This document shows, one piece after another, positions 25,468 through 32,338 of a stretch of DNA of 38,980 nucleotides (the stretch's first letter is position 1; each line of letters starts with the position of its first letter). The stretch comes from JANOYC01 sp031428675 (lineage in GTDB: Bacteria > Actinomycetota > Actinomycetes > Actinomycetales > Microbacteriaceae), in NCBI GenBank assembly GCA_031428675.1, contig JANOYC010000161.1:1-38980 (forward strand), read 5' to 3'. The notes under the pieces were generated by a model. That model saw only the letters and a program-made list of their open reading frames with translations. It made no database searches and had not been told where the DNA came from. The position numbers and the translations under genes were made by a program.

Positions 25468-26576
25468 CTCACGCCGACGACGTTCGCCGGGCTCTTTCTC
25501 GCGTCATCGACCCGGAGATTCGCAAACCAATCACCGAACTCGACATGGTGGGCGAAATTTCCGTCATCGACGGCCACGCGCGAGTCGCGATCACGTTGAC
25601 GATCGTCGGATGCCCTGCTGCCGCGACGATCGAGCGCGAGGTGCGTGAAACGACCGCATCTGTGCCCGGCATCACCGAAGTAACCGTCGACGTGGGCGTC
25701 ATGACGAAGGAGCAACGAGCGGCTCTCACCGAACGCTTGCGGGGTGGCCGCGGCCGAGTCCGTCAATTCGGACCGGACTCGCTCACTCGCGTATTCGCTA
25801 TCACGAGCGGCAAAGGCGGAGTCGGCAAGTCAACGCTCACGGCGAATCTCGCCGCGTCGCTGGCTGCCCGGGGGTTGACCGTCGGTCTGATCGACGCAGA
25901 CGTCTTCGGATTCTCCATCCCCGGCCTCCTCGGGATCGTGGGGCTGAAGCCAACCCGCGTGGATGACATGATTCTGCCGCCGGTCGCGCACGGAGTGAAG
26001 GTCATCTCGATCGGCATGTTCGTCGACCAGCACACCGCGGTTTCCTGGCGCGGACCGATGTTGCACCGCACGATCGAGCAGTTCCTCACCGACGTCTACT
26101 TCGGTGATCTGGACGTGCTTCTTCTCGACCTGCCCCCGGGAACCGGCGACATCGCGATCTCGATCGGGCAGTTGTTGCCCCAAGCGGAGGTCATCGTCGT
26201 GACCACCCCGCAACCGGCGGCCGCGGATGTCGCCGAGCGCAGCGCCCTTGTAGCCCGGCAGACCGGTCAGCGCGTGATCGGAGTCATCGAGAACATGGCC
26301 GGGCTCGCGATGCCCGACGGCACGATACTGACCGTGTTCGGATCGGGAGGTGGTGCAGACACTGCGGCTCGGTTGTCGACGCCCCAGGAGCGAGTGCCCT
26401 TGCTAGCGTCCATCCCACTCAGCATCGCGCTCCGCGAGGGCGGCGATCGTGGAGTCCCCATCGTGCTTGACACACCGAAGGACCCCGCGGCTGCCGCAAT
26501 CTCGGCGATCGCCGAATCGCTTGCGCGGCGAGGTCGCGGCCTCGCCGGTAGGAAGCTGGACTTGGGCGTCTCCTAA
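25464..26576 (+). CDS. mrp: Mrp/ApbC-type iron-sulfur carrier ATPase
   Basis: A 370-residue P-loop ATPase of the Mrp/NBP35 family that carries or transfers iron-sulfur clusters. An N-terminal DUF59 domain (about 1-80, with the conserved VGCPAA around Cys50) precedes the deviant Walker A SGKGGVGKST at 115-124; LLLDLPPGTGD and VIENMAG follow. The CxxC that bridges the cluster in enteric and yeast relatives is absent: after ENMAGLAMPDGT the sequence runs to GSGGGADT with no cysteine. As I recall this is usual in Actinobacteria. The start is TTG 25464, overlapping the DUF1003 stop, with AAGGA upstream. Confidence 0.93.
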   Translation: MTHADDVRRALSRVIDPEIRKPITELDMVGEISVIDGHARVAITLTIVGCPAAATIEREVRETTASVPGITEVTVDVGVMTKEQRAALTERLRGGRGRVRQFGPDSLTRVFAITSGKGGVGKSTLTANLAASLAARGLTVGLIDADVFGFSIPGLLGIVGLKPTRVDDMILPPVAHGVKVISIGMFVDQHTAVSWRGPMLHRTIEQFLTDVYFGDLDVLLLDLPPGTGDIAISIGQLLPQAEVIVVTTPQPAAADVAERSALVARQTGQRVIGVIENMAGLAMPDGTILTVFGSGGGADTAARLSTPQERVPLLASIPLSIALREGGDRGVPIVLDTPKDPAAAAISAIAESLARRGRGLAGRKLDLGVS

Positions 26577-26579
26577 CCG

Positions 26580-26684
26580 CTACCTGGTGGGGTGGCGGCG
26601 GTAGCCGTCGAGCCAGATCGCACGCACAGTGGTGGCGATCGCCGCGACTGCGAGCGCGAGGAGAAGGCACAGGAGAATTGTCAT
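26580..26684 (-). CDS. 34-residue single-span membrane peptide
   Basis: A short frame starting ATG at 26684 and ending TAG at 26580. It encodes a 34-residue peptide: a hydrophobic N-terminal half beginning MTILLCLLLALA, then a charged tail ending DGYRRHPTR. A ribosome site GGTGGA lies 8 nt before the ATG. Small actinobacterial proteins with a similar single span and a DGY..VPTR-like tail occur elsewhere, which supports reality, but I cannot name a family. It diverges from the LysR gene across 71 bp and ends 3 bp beyond the mrp stop. It could be a target of that regulator. Confidence 0.65.
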   Translation of the reverse strand: MTILLCLLLALAVAAIATTVRAIWLDGYRRHPTR

Positions 26685-26743
26685 GTGATCATTCCACCGC
26701 CGCCGATGATTTAGATCAAGTACACCATTCTTAACTGACACTG

Positions 26744-26749
26744 TAGTTT
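26744..26749 (+). promoter_or_regulatory. -10 box, leaderless start of lysR-type gene
   Basis: TAGTTT followed by 6 nt and ATG at 26756. The AT-richer 71-bp region upstream (26685-26755) is shared with the divergent small-peptide gene and is the natural place for LysR binding; no clear T-N11-A palindrome stands out. Confidence 0.5.
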
Positions 26750-26755
26750 TGCTTC

Positions 26756-27691
26756 ATGGACATGCGCCGCTTGCAACTTCTCCGGGAACTCGCCGAGAGA
26801 GGTAGCGTGACCGCGGTGGCGTCGGCGACACATCGCACGCCCTCGGCTGTGTCGCAGCAACTGAAGATCCTGGAACGCGAAGCCGGGGTTCCACTGATGG
26901 AACGCTCAGGGCGAGGCGTCGTGCTCACCGGGGCCGGTCGAGCCCTCGCGCGCACCGCAACGGACGTCGCAGTGGCGATGGAACGCACCGAAGCGCTCTG
27001 GCGTGAATTCACGGAAGCCCCCATCGGCGAAGTCACGCTGACGACCTTCCCCACCGGCGGCCAGATGCTTCTGCCTGGCTTGCTTACCGCCCTGCAGAAT
27101 CGGCCCGGCCTGACCCTCGTCACCACCGATCAAGACCCGGTTGTGCCCGATTTTGCCGACTTGACTCCGAATTTCGACATCGTGCTCGCCGATTCCTCCG
27201 GCATCCTGTCGACGTGGCGCGACAAGGGACTCACGGTCGTCGCGCTCATGAACGAACCGCTCGACATTGCCTTGCCAGAAACACACCCGCTCGCGTCGAA
27301 ACGTGCTCTCGCGCCGCACGACCTCATCGGGGAGACATGGGTGGGCGTGCCCCGAGGGTTCCCGTACGACCGCATCCTCGATCAAATTGATGCCGTTACC
27401 GGCATACCGTCGACTATCGCGCATCGGTTCCACGACAACGGCATCGTCGAAGCCGTCGTTGCCGCCGGTCACGGGATCGCGATCCTTCCCCGCTACACGA
27501 CTCGTGCTCACGAGAATGGGCTCGTCACTCGACCCATCACCGGAGTCCGAGCCCGCCGCCAGATCTCGGCACTGATGCGACCCGATCGCGCCGAGCGCCC
27601 CTCCGTGCGCTTGGTCATCGATGCTCTTCGCAGCGAGGCGAGCGCCGTGCAAGATCGCAACGCGCAACGCGACCGAGAACGGGCGAGCTAG
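26756..27691 (+). CDS. LysR-family transcriptional regulator
   Basis: A 311-residue LysR regulator. The N-terminal winged helix-turn-helix (about 1-60) has MRRLQLLRELAERGSVTAVA and TPSAVSQQLKILEREAG. The effector-binding domain (about 90-290) begins GEVTLTTFPTGGQMLLPGL. The effector is not evident. It has a leaderless ATG and reads away from the 34-residue peptide gene. Its stop overlaps the opposing tatB stop by 4 bp. No recognisable biosynthetic or transporter target lies beside it, so its regulon cannot be inferred beyond the divergent small gene. Confidence 0.9.
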   Translation: MDMRRLQLLRELAERGSVTAVASATHRTPSAVSQQLKILEREAGVPLMERSGRGVVLTGAGRALARTATDVAVAMERTEALWREFTEAPIGEVTLTTFPTGGQMLLPGLLTALQNRPGLTLVTTDQDPVVPDFADLTPNFDIVLADSSGILSTWRDKGLTVVALMNEPLDIALPETHPLASKRALAPHDLIGETWVGVPRGFPYDRILDQIDAVTGIPSTIAHRFHDNGIVEAVVAAGHGIAILPRYTTRAHENGLVTRPITGVRARRQISALMRPDRAERPSVRLVIDALRSEASAVQDRNAQRDRERAS

Positions 27692-28044
27692 GTGGCCTCA
27701 GCGTCAAAGGGCGCAGAGGCACCCTCGCGCTGGAGGCGCTGGCGCTGCGCATATGCCGATTCACGCACCGGCTTGATCACGGGTGCGGGTTCGTCGTCGA
27801 TCAGAGCTTCTCGGATGATGCGACGCGGGTCGTATTGTCGCGGATCGAGCTTCTTCCAATCGACATCGTCGAACTCGGGGCCCATCTCTTCCCGCAGTCG
27901 CTCCTTGGCACCGGTGGCCATGTCGCGGATGCTGCGCACGAGTCTCGCAAGTTGGCTCGAGTAGTAGGGCAGACGTTCTGGACCAAGCAGAAAGACAGCG
28001 ATGATCCCCAGGATCAGCAGCTTGTCAAAGGTCAATCCGAACAC
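27688..28044 (-). CDS. tatB: Twin-arginine translocase subunit TatB
   Basis: A 118-residue TatB: one N-terminal membrane span with the TatA/B signature (FGLTFDKLLILGIIAVFLLGPERLP, residues 2-26), an amphipathic helix (PYYSSQLARLVRSIRDMATGAKERL) and an acidic-then-basic tail. It works with TatA and TatC to export folded proteins. GTG 28044 is the start, 6 nt after a TATTGT -10 box; longer frames upstream run into the divergent methyltransferase gene. In many Actinobacteria tatB follows sigE, rseA and htrA; those genes are not here. It diverges from the O-methyltransferase gene across 64 bp. Confidence 0.92.
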   Translation of the reverse strand: MFGLTFDKLLILGIIAVFLLGPERLPYYSSQLARLVRSIRDMATGAKERLREEMGPEFDDVDWKKLDPRQYDPRRIIREALIDDEPAPVIKPVRESAYAQRQRLQREGASAPFDAEAT

Positions 28045-28050
28045 CCGCCC

Positions 28051-28056
28051 ACAATA
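28051..28056 (-). promoter_or_regulatory. -10 box, leaderless start of tatB
   Basis: TATTGT on the minus strand followed by 6 nt and GTG at 28044. Confidence 0.55.
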
Positions 28057-28108
28057 ACGGCTGTAGCCCGGCACTGGCCGTACGCTGGGTGCGACGAGGA
28101 GTAGGAAC

Positions 28109-28741
28109 GTGTCTGAAATCGAATTGAACTGGAAGTTTGCGGAGGAGCTCATCGTCGAGCCCGCGCCCATGGCAGAAGCGCGTACCCATTCGCTGGAATT
28201 GGGAATCGAGCCGGTCAGCTCCGCTGTGGGCGCGCAGATCGCCGTGATTGCGGCTGCGACCGGAGCGCTGAACATCGTCGAGATCGGTACCGGCGTTGGC
28301 GTCAGCGGACTGTGGCTTCTGCACGGAGCACGACGCGGCATACTCACGTCGATCGATTCCGAATTGGATTACCAGCAGTCGGCGAAGAAATCCTTCTCTG
28401 ACGCCGGCATCGCCCCCAATCGAGTGCGACTCATTGCCGGTCGCGCGATCGATGTGCTTCCTCGCATGAACGAGTCAAGCTACGACATCGTTCTCGTCGA
28501 CGCAGACCCGGAGCACGTTATCGAATACGTCGAGCACGGGCTCCGTTTGGTGCGAACGGGTGGATCAGTGCTCGTCACTCACGCGCTGTTCCGCAACCGA
28601 GTGGCTGACCCGGCACAGCGCGATGAAATCACGACCAACTTCCGCGTCTTGCTGAACGAGATTGCGCAGTCGGATGCAGTCATCAGTGCATTATCGCCCG
28701 TTGGCGACGGCCTGCTGCAGTTGACGAAGCTCGCGGACTAA
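28109..28741 (+). CDS. SAM-dependent O-methyltransferase
   Basis: A 210-residue class I methyltransferase of the catechol/caffeoyl-CoA O-methyltransferase-like family (Rv1220c-like). Motif I is VEIGTGVGVSGLWLL (about 53-67), the acidic residue after strand 2 is in TSIDSE, and YDIVLVDADPEHVIEYVEHGLRLV holds the metal-binding aspartates. The acceptor is unknown. The start is GTG 28109 with an AGGAG ribosome site 7 nt upstream, so this gene uses a leader, unlike divergent tatB. A TACGCT -10 candidate lies near 28080. Its TAA stop overlaps the TAG of the opposing DUF3117 gene. Confidence 0.9.
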   Translation: MSEIELNWKFAEELIVEPAPMAEARTHSLELGIEPVSSAVGAQIAVIAAATGALNIVEIGTGVGVSGLWLLHGARRGILTSIDSELDYQQSAKKSFSDAGIAPNRVRLIAGRAIDVLPRMNESSYDIVLVDADPEHVIEYVEHGLRLVRTGGSVLVTHALFRNRVADPAQRDEITTNFRVLLNEIAQSDAVISALSPVGDGLLQLTKLAD

Positions 28742-28911
28742 GCGGGTGCGACGACGCCGGCGAGGGCGTCGTGTAGTTCTTTTGCTTCAGCGTCGTTCAC
28801 TGAGACGACGAGGCGCCCACCGCCTTCGAGAGGCACACGAACAATGATGAGGCGACCCTCTTTAACAGCCTCCATCGGTCCGTCACCGGTCCTCGGCTTC
28901 ATGGCTGCCAT
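28738..28911 (-). CDS. DUF3117 small conserved protein
   Basis: A 57-residue protein of the actinobacterial DUF3117 family (Rv1211-like). It starts MAAMKPRTGDGPMEAVKEGR, then LIIVRVPLEGGGRLVVSV, and ends with a short helix (NDAEAKELHDAL). There is no membrane span. The ATG at 28911 has an AGGGG ribosome site 8-9 nt upstream. A candidate promoter (GATAAT -10, TTCAGT -35, 17-bp spacing) lies at 28944-28972. Its stop is nested in the CTAA shared with the opposing methyltransferase gene. Function is unknown. Confidence 0.9.
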   Translation of the reverse strand: MAAMKPRTGDGPMEAVKEGRLIIVRVPLEGGGRLVVSVNDAEAKELHDALAGVVAPA

Positions 28912-28943
28912 CTATTGGTCCCCTTTCAGTGGCCTACCCGTTC

Positions 28944-28972
28944 ATTATCGTCTATCCCTCGCTTTTACTGAA
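28944..28972 (-). promoter_or_regulatory. Candidate promoter of DUF3117 gene
   Basis: On the minus strand GATAAT (28949-28944) as -10 and TTCAGT (28972-28967) as -35, 17 bp apart. The -35 hexamer lies in the centre of the palindrome at 28956-28980. The leader is about 25-30 nt and carries the AGGGG ribosome site. Confidence 0.45.
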
Positions 28973-28980
28973 AACGAGGG
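28956..28980. repeat. Palindrome over DUF3117 -35 region
   Basis: CCCTCG (28956-28961) and CGAGGG (28975-28980) pair perfectly; after one unpaired C, TTTT pairs with AAAA, leaving an ACTG loop. It stands 25 bp past the mannosyltransferase stop and is not followed by a T-tract on either strand. It can be a weak terminator of the mannosyltransferase unit or an operator for DUF3117. Confidence 0.6.
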
Positions 28981-29004
28981 GTCAGCGCCTCGTTCGGTGC
29001 CGGG

Positions 29005-30252
29005 TCACGGCGGCGTCCAGTCCCGGCCGTCGACGAACCATGCGATGTGGATCCAGCCCCACTGACCCGCGATGAACGCGGTGATCATGGCCACGCGGTA
29101 GACCATCGACCTCGGTTGCGCGAGCGCGCCGACGAGTGGCGCGAACGGAATGAGTAGCCTGAACGTGCTGGACTGCGGGAAGAAAACCGCGAGAAGGTAG
29201 AGGGCATAGCTCGCGGTCCAGAACATCAGGTCGGGCCCGAGTCGTCGCACCCCCGGAGTGAAGAACGCGAGAGCGAAGAGCAGCACCGCGACAGCGAGGG
29301 CGAGAGCGCCGATGGGCACTCCCAGCCACCAGTTGGCCCCTTGGATCCAGGGAGTGAACGGCACGAGGTGCTGATAGCCGATATACGGCGCGCGCCACGC
29401 GAGCTCGGTGTCGGTGTAGGCGGTGAGGCTTCCGGTCACCGCCCACGCGATAGCCGGCCAAGAAAAGCCGGCGAGTCCGCTTGCTGCGGCGACCGCTAAC
29501 GCGCCCCAGCGTTCAGCGACGGGGAAGGCATCCCGCCGACGAATAACGAAGCGATAAGCAATATGCATCGCCATCGCGAGGGCGAAGGCTAGCCCACTTG
29601 GCCGCGTGAGAGACATCACGACGACCACCGGAACCAGGACCGCGTACTGCCGCCGTAGCAACAACCCGAGGGCGAGGAGGAGCAGCGCGAGATGCATCGA
29701 CTCGGCATATGCCACCTGAAGGATGGCCGACAGCGGCGCGACGCAGAACAGCGCGACCGCGAACAAGCAGTCCCGCTCGCTGAGCACGAGACGCAAGAGC
29801 CAGTGCACGGCGAACGCGGCGCCGAGGGCGCCGAGGATCGACACGGTGACAGCAGCGACCCCGAACGGTGCACCGGTGAGCATCAGCACTCTCACCACCG
29901 CCGGATACGCGGGCATGAACGCCCACGCACTTTCCCCCACATGTCCGGAATCCGTTATCGGCAGCTCCGAGGGATAGCCGACCATGGCGATGATGTAGTA
30001 CCAGTGACCGTCCCACATGCGCGCGAATTCGAGATACGACGGACTCGCTGACGTCCACGGGTTCGCCGGTTGAACCGACGCGTAAGCGAGAAGAAGGGTC
30101 GTCGTGACCACGCGGGACGCCAGGAAAATCAGCGCGACGCTGAGCCACCACGGCCATCCTGCTGCGTGCCGCACATGGCGCGCCGCGTGAGCTCGTAACC
30201 CGCGCGGTCGTGGAGAGTCGAGCCGAGCGGGAGTCAGCCCCGGGTCAACCAC
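29005..30252 (-). CDS. PIG-V-like membrane mannosyltransferase
   Basis: A 415-residue polytopic membrane protein with about nine or ten spans. It resembles actinobacterial PIG-V/GT-C-type mannosyltransferases that use polyprenyl-phosphate mannose. The first loop holds the family pattern FARMWDGHWYYIIAMVGYP (about 75-93), with the acidic residue typical of GT-C catalytic loops. The acceptor (lipid, glycan or protein) is unknown. The start is set at GTG 30252, overlapping the dapE 3' end by 19 bp with GAGAG just before it; a later start is possible because the first 30 residues are Arg-rich and poorly conserved-looking. It probably belongs to the dapE transcription unit. Confidence 0.82.
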   Translation of the reverse strand: MVDPGLTPARLDSPRPRGLRAHAARHVRHAAGWPWWLSVALIFLASRVVTTTLLLAYASVQPANPWTSASPSYLEFARMWDGHWYYIIAMVGYPSELPITDSGHVGESAWAFMPAYPAVVRVLMLTGAPFGVAAVTVSILGALGAAFAVHWLLRLVLSERDCLFAVALFCVAPLSAILQVAYAESMHLALLLLALGLLLRRQYAVLVPVVVVMSLTRPSGLAFALAMAMHIAYRFVIRRRDAFPVAERWGALAVAAASGLAGFSWPAIAWAVTGSLTAYTDTELAWRAPYIGYQHLVPFTPWIQGANWWLGVPIGALALAVAVLLFALAFFTPGVRRLGPDLMFWTASYALYLLAVFFPQSSTFRLLIPFAPLVGALAQPRSMVYRVAMITAFIAGQWGWIHIAWFVDGRDWTPP

Positions 30253-31310
30253 GCTCTCAGCCCGTTCTCGCAGGCCGTGATCTGCTCAACGGCAACGCGC
30301 TCATCATCTGCGTGCGCCTTGAGCGGATCGCCAGGGCCGTAATTGACCGCGGGTATGCCGAGGGCCGAGAACCGCGCAACGTCGGTCCATCCGTACTTCG
30401 GTCTGGCCTCACCGCCGACCGCAGCGACAAAATGCTGGGCGAGCACGGCGTCAAGGCCAGGGCGAGCACCTTCGGCCTGATCGACCACGGTGAGCTCGAA
30501 TCCGGGGAACAGCTCTCTGAGGTGTTCGATCGCCTGCGCACTGGTGCGACTCGGCGCGAAACGGTAGTTGACGTGCACCATGGCCTCATCGGGGATGATG
30601 TTGCCAGCGATACCTCCGCTGATGCCCACGGCATTCAGCCCCTCGCGGTAGACCAGCCCGTCGACCTCGACGCTGCGGGGCTGATAGGACGCCAGCGTTT
30701 CGAGAATCGGGGCGAGGTCGTGGATCGCGTTGTGGCCGACCCACGCGCGCGCCGAGTGAGCACGCTTTCCGAATGCCCGGAGTTCCACGCGAAGATTGCC
30801 GTTGCACCCGCCCTCAACGATCGAGTTGCTCGGTTCGCCGAGAATCGCGAAGTCACCGACAAGCAACTCGGGTGCGGCACGCGCGAGTCGACCAAGTCCG
30901 TTGAGATCAGCCGATACCTCTTCGTGGTCGTACCAGATCCAGGTCACATCGACGGCAGGATCGGAGAGTTCGATAGCGAGCTTCAGTTGCACGGCGACGC
31001 CGGCCTTCATGTCTACCGTCCCGCGACCCCAGAGATACTCCACCCCGTCTACCGATTCGAAGCGAGTCGGCAGGTTCGCGTTGACCGGCACGGTGTCGAT
31101 GTGGCCAGCAATGACAACGCGCTTGCCTCGGCCGAGATTCGTCTTGGCCACGATCGCGTCGCCATTTCGGATCACCTCGAGGTGCGTCGCGCCTCGGAGC
31201 GCGTCGATGATCGCATCGGCGACGGTCGCCTCATCGCCGGAAACCGATTCGATGTCGCAGAGCTGACGGGTGAGCTCGATCGAGGAGGCTGTGGCGTCGA
31301 GTCTCGGCAT
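30234..31310 (-). CDS. dapE: Succinyl-diaminopimelate desuccinylase DapE
   Basis: A 358-residue M20-family zinc amidase that removes succinate from N-succinyl-L,L-diaminopimelate. Metal-site segments are VVIAGHIDTVPV (His, then Asp), YLWGRGTVDMKAG (bridging Asp), WYDHEEV (catalytic and ligand Glu pair), and ILGEPSN; the dimerisation domain follows, then the final NYGPGDPLKAHADDERV with the last His. ATG 31310 is chosen because it starts the conserved MPRLDATASSIELTRQL and has TAAACT 7 nt upstream; the frame is open for 99 codons more, but that is antisense to dapD. It diverges from dapD across 33 bp. Confidence 0.94.
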   Translation of the reverse strand: MPRLDATASSIELTRQLCDIESVSGDEATVADAIIDALRGATHLEVIRNGDAIVAKTNLGRGKRVVIAGHIDTVPVNANLPTRFESVDGVEYLWGRGTVDMKAGVAVQLKLAIELSDPAVDVTWIWYDHEEVSADLNGLGRLARAAPELLVGDFAILGEPSNSIVEGGCNGNLRVELRAFGKRAHSARAWVGHNAIHDLAPILETLASYQPRSVEVDGLVYREGLNAVGISGGIAGNIIPDEAMVHVNYRFAPSRTSAQAIEHLRELFPGFELTVVDQAEGARPGLDAVLAQHFVAAVGGEARPKYGWTDVARFSALGIPAVNYGPGDPLKAHADDERVAVEQITACENGLRAWLTRG

Positions 31311-31317
31311 GTCTCGA

Positions 31318-31323
31318 AGTTTA
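31318..31323 (-). promoter_or_regulatory. -10 box, leaderless start of dapE
   Basis: TAAACT on the minus strand followed by 7 nt and ATG at 31310. Its -35 region would have to lie across or inside the first bases of dapD. Confidence 0.6.
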
Positions 31324-31330
31324 TCGAAGC

Positions 31331-31336
31331 TAATCT
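31331..31336 (+). promoter_or_regulatory. -10 box, leaderless start of dapD
   Basis: TAATCT followed by 7 nt and ATG at 31344. It is separated from the divergent dapE -10 by only 7 bp. Confidence 0.6.
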
Positions 31337-31343
31337 TGGAGCC

Positions 31344-32288
31344 ATGACTTCTCGCGCAGCCTGGGGCTACGGCCTTGTCTCGATCGCCGGCGACGGAACA
31401 GTTCTCGACACCTGGTATCCGAAGCCGATGCTCGGTGAGCTCCCACCGGAGCGCGATCGCTACATCGCACCGGCCGAGTTCGAGGCGCTCGTCGGGCAGG
31501 ACGCCAGGCGCAATGTGACGATCGACTTCCAAACGGTCGACATCGACCTTGATGCCCCCCCAGCATCGACACAGGATGCCTATTTGCGCCTCCACCTTCT
31601 CAGCCATCTGCTGGTTGCGCCGAACACCATCAACCTCGAAGGGATATTCGGGCAGCTGCCGATTGTTGCCTGGACCACCGCAGGTCCCGTTCTTCCCGAG
31701 GACTACGCTCGCCTCCGCCCGCTACTCACGCGGGCCGGTATCTCGGTGACCGGGATCGACAAATTTCCCCGGCTCGTCGACTACGTTTCCCCCGACCGCG
31801 TGCGAATTGCGGACGCCTCGCGGGTGCGCCTTGGTGCCCACCTCGCGCCGGGAACCACGGTCATGCACGAGGGTTTTGTGAACTTCAACGCTGGAACACT
31901 CGGCACCTCGATGGTTGAAGGTCGAATCTCCCAGGGGGTCGTCGTGGGTGACGGATCAGACATTGGCGGCGGCGCATCCATCATGGGCACGTTGAGCGGC
32001 GGCGGGACCCAACGAGTGAGCATCGGAGAACGCGCGCTCCTGGGCGCCAACTCCGGCATCGGGATCTCGATCGGTGACGACTCCGTTGTCGAAGCGGGGC
32101 TCTACGTCACCGCCGGCACCAAGGTCAACGTCCTCGGCTCGGCTGACGGCGGTGTGCGCACGGCCAAGGCGGTGGAACTGAGCGGGATGCCGGGACTGCT
32201 GTTCCGGCGCAACTCGCTCACCGGCGCGGTCGAGGTGCTCTCACGCACCGGGCGCGGCATCGAGTTGAACTCGGCCCTGCACGCCTGA
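31344..32288 (+). CDS. dapD: Tetrahydrodipicolinate N-succinyltransferase DapD
   Basis: A 314-residue actinobacterial-type DapD, which transfers succinate from succinyl-CoA to tetrahydrodipicolinate, the entry to the succinylase branch of diaminopimelate synthesis. An N-terminal alpha/beta domain is followed by a left-handed beta-helix (about 155-270) with hexapeptide-like turns (VRLGAHLAPGTTVMHEGFV, then ISQGVVVGDGSDIGGGASIMG), the latter characteristic of the family's active site. ATG 31344 begins the conserved MTSRAAWGYGLVSIA; the very long open frame upstream is antisense to dapE and not coding. It converges on gltA with a 50-bp gap. Confidence 0.95.
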   Translation: MTSRAAWGYGLVSIAGDGTVLDTWYPKPMLGELPPERDRYIAPAEFEALVGQDARRNVTIDFQTVDIDLDAPPASTQDAYLRLHLLSHLLVAPNTINLEGIFGQLPIVAWTTAGPVLPEDYARLRPLLTRAGISVTGIDKFPRLVDYVSPDRVRIADASRVRLGAHLAPGTTVMHEGFVNFNAGTLGTSMVEGRISQGVVVGDGSDIGGGASIMGTLSGGGTQRVSIGERALLGANSGIGISIGDDSVVEAGLYVTAGTKVNVLGSADGGVRTAKAVELSGMPGLLFRRNSLTGAVEVLSRTGRGIELNSALHA

Positions 32289-32338
32289 ATCGGAGCTGAT
32301 CAGTAAATCGGTGAAACAGGCCTCTAGCCGCACCCCGG

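Noticed and set aside
30210..31343. A 378-codon in-frame extension in front of dapD
   Set aside because: It is antisense to dapE, which has complete M20 metal motifs; dapD has a proper ATG with a -10 box at 31331.
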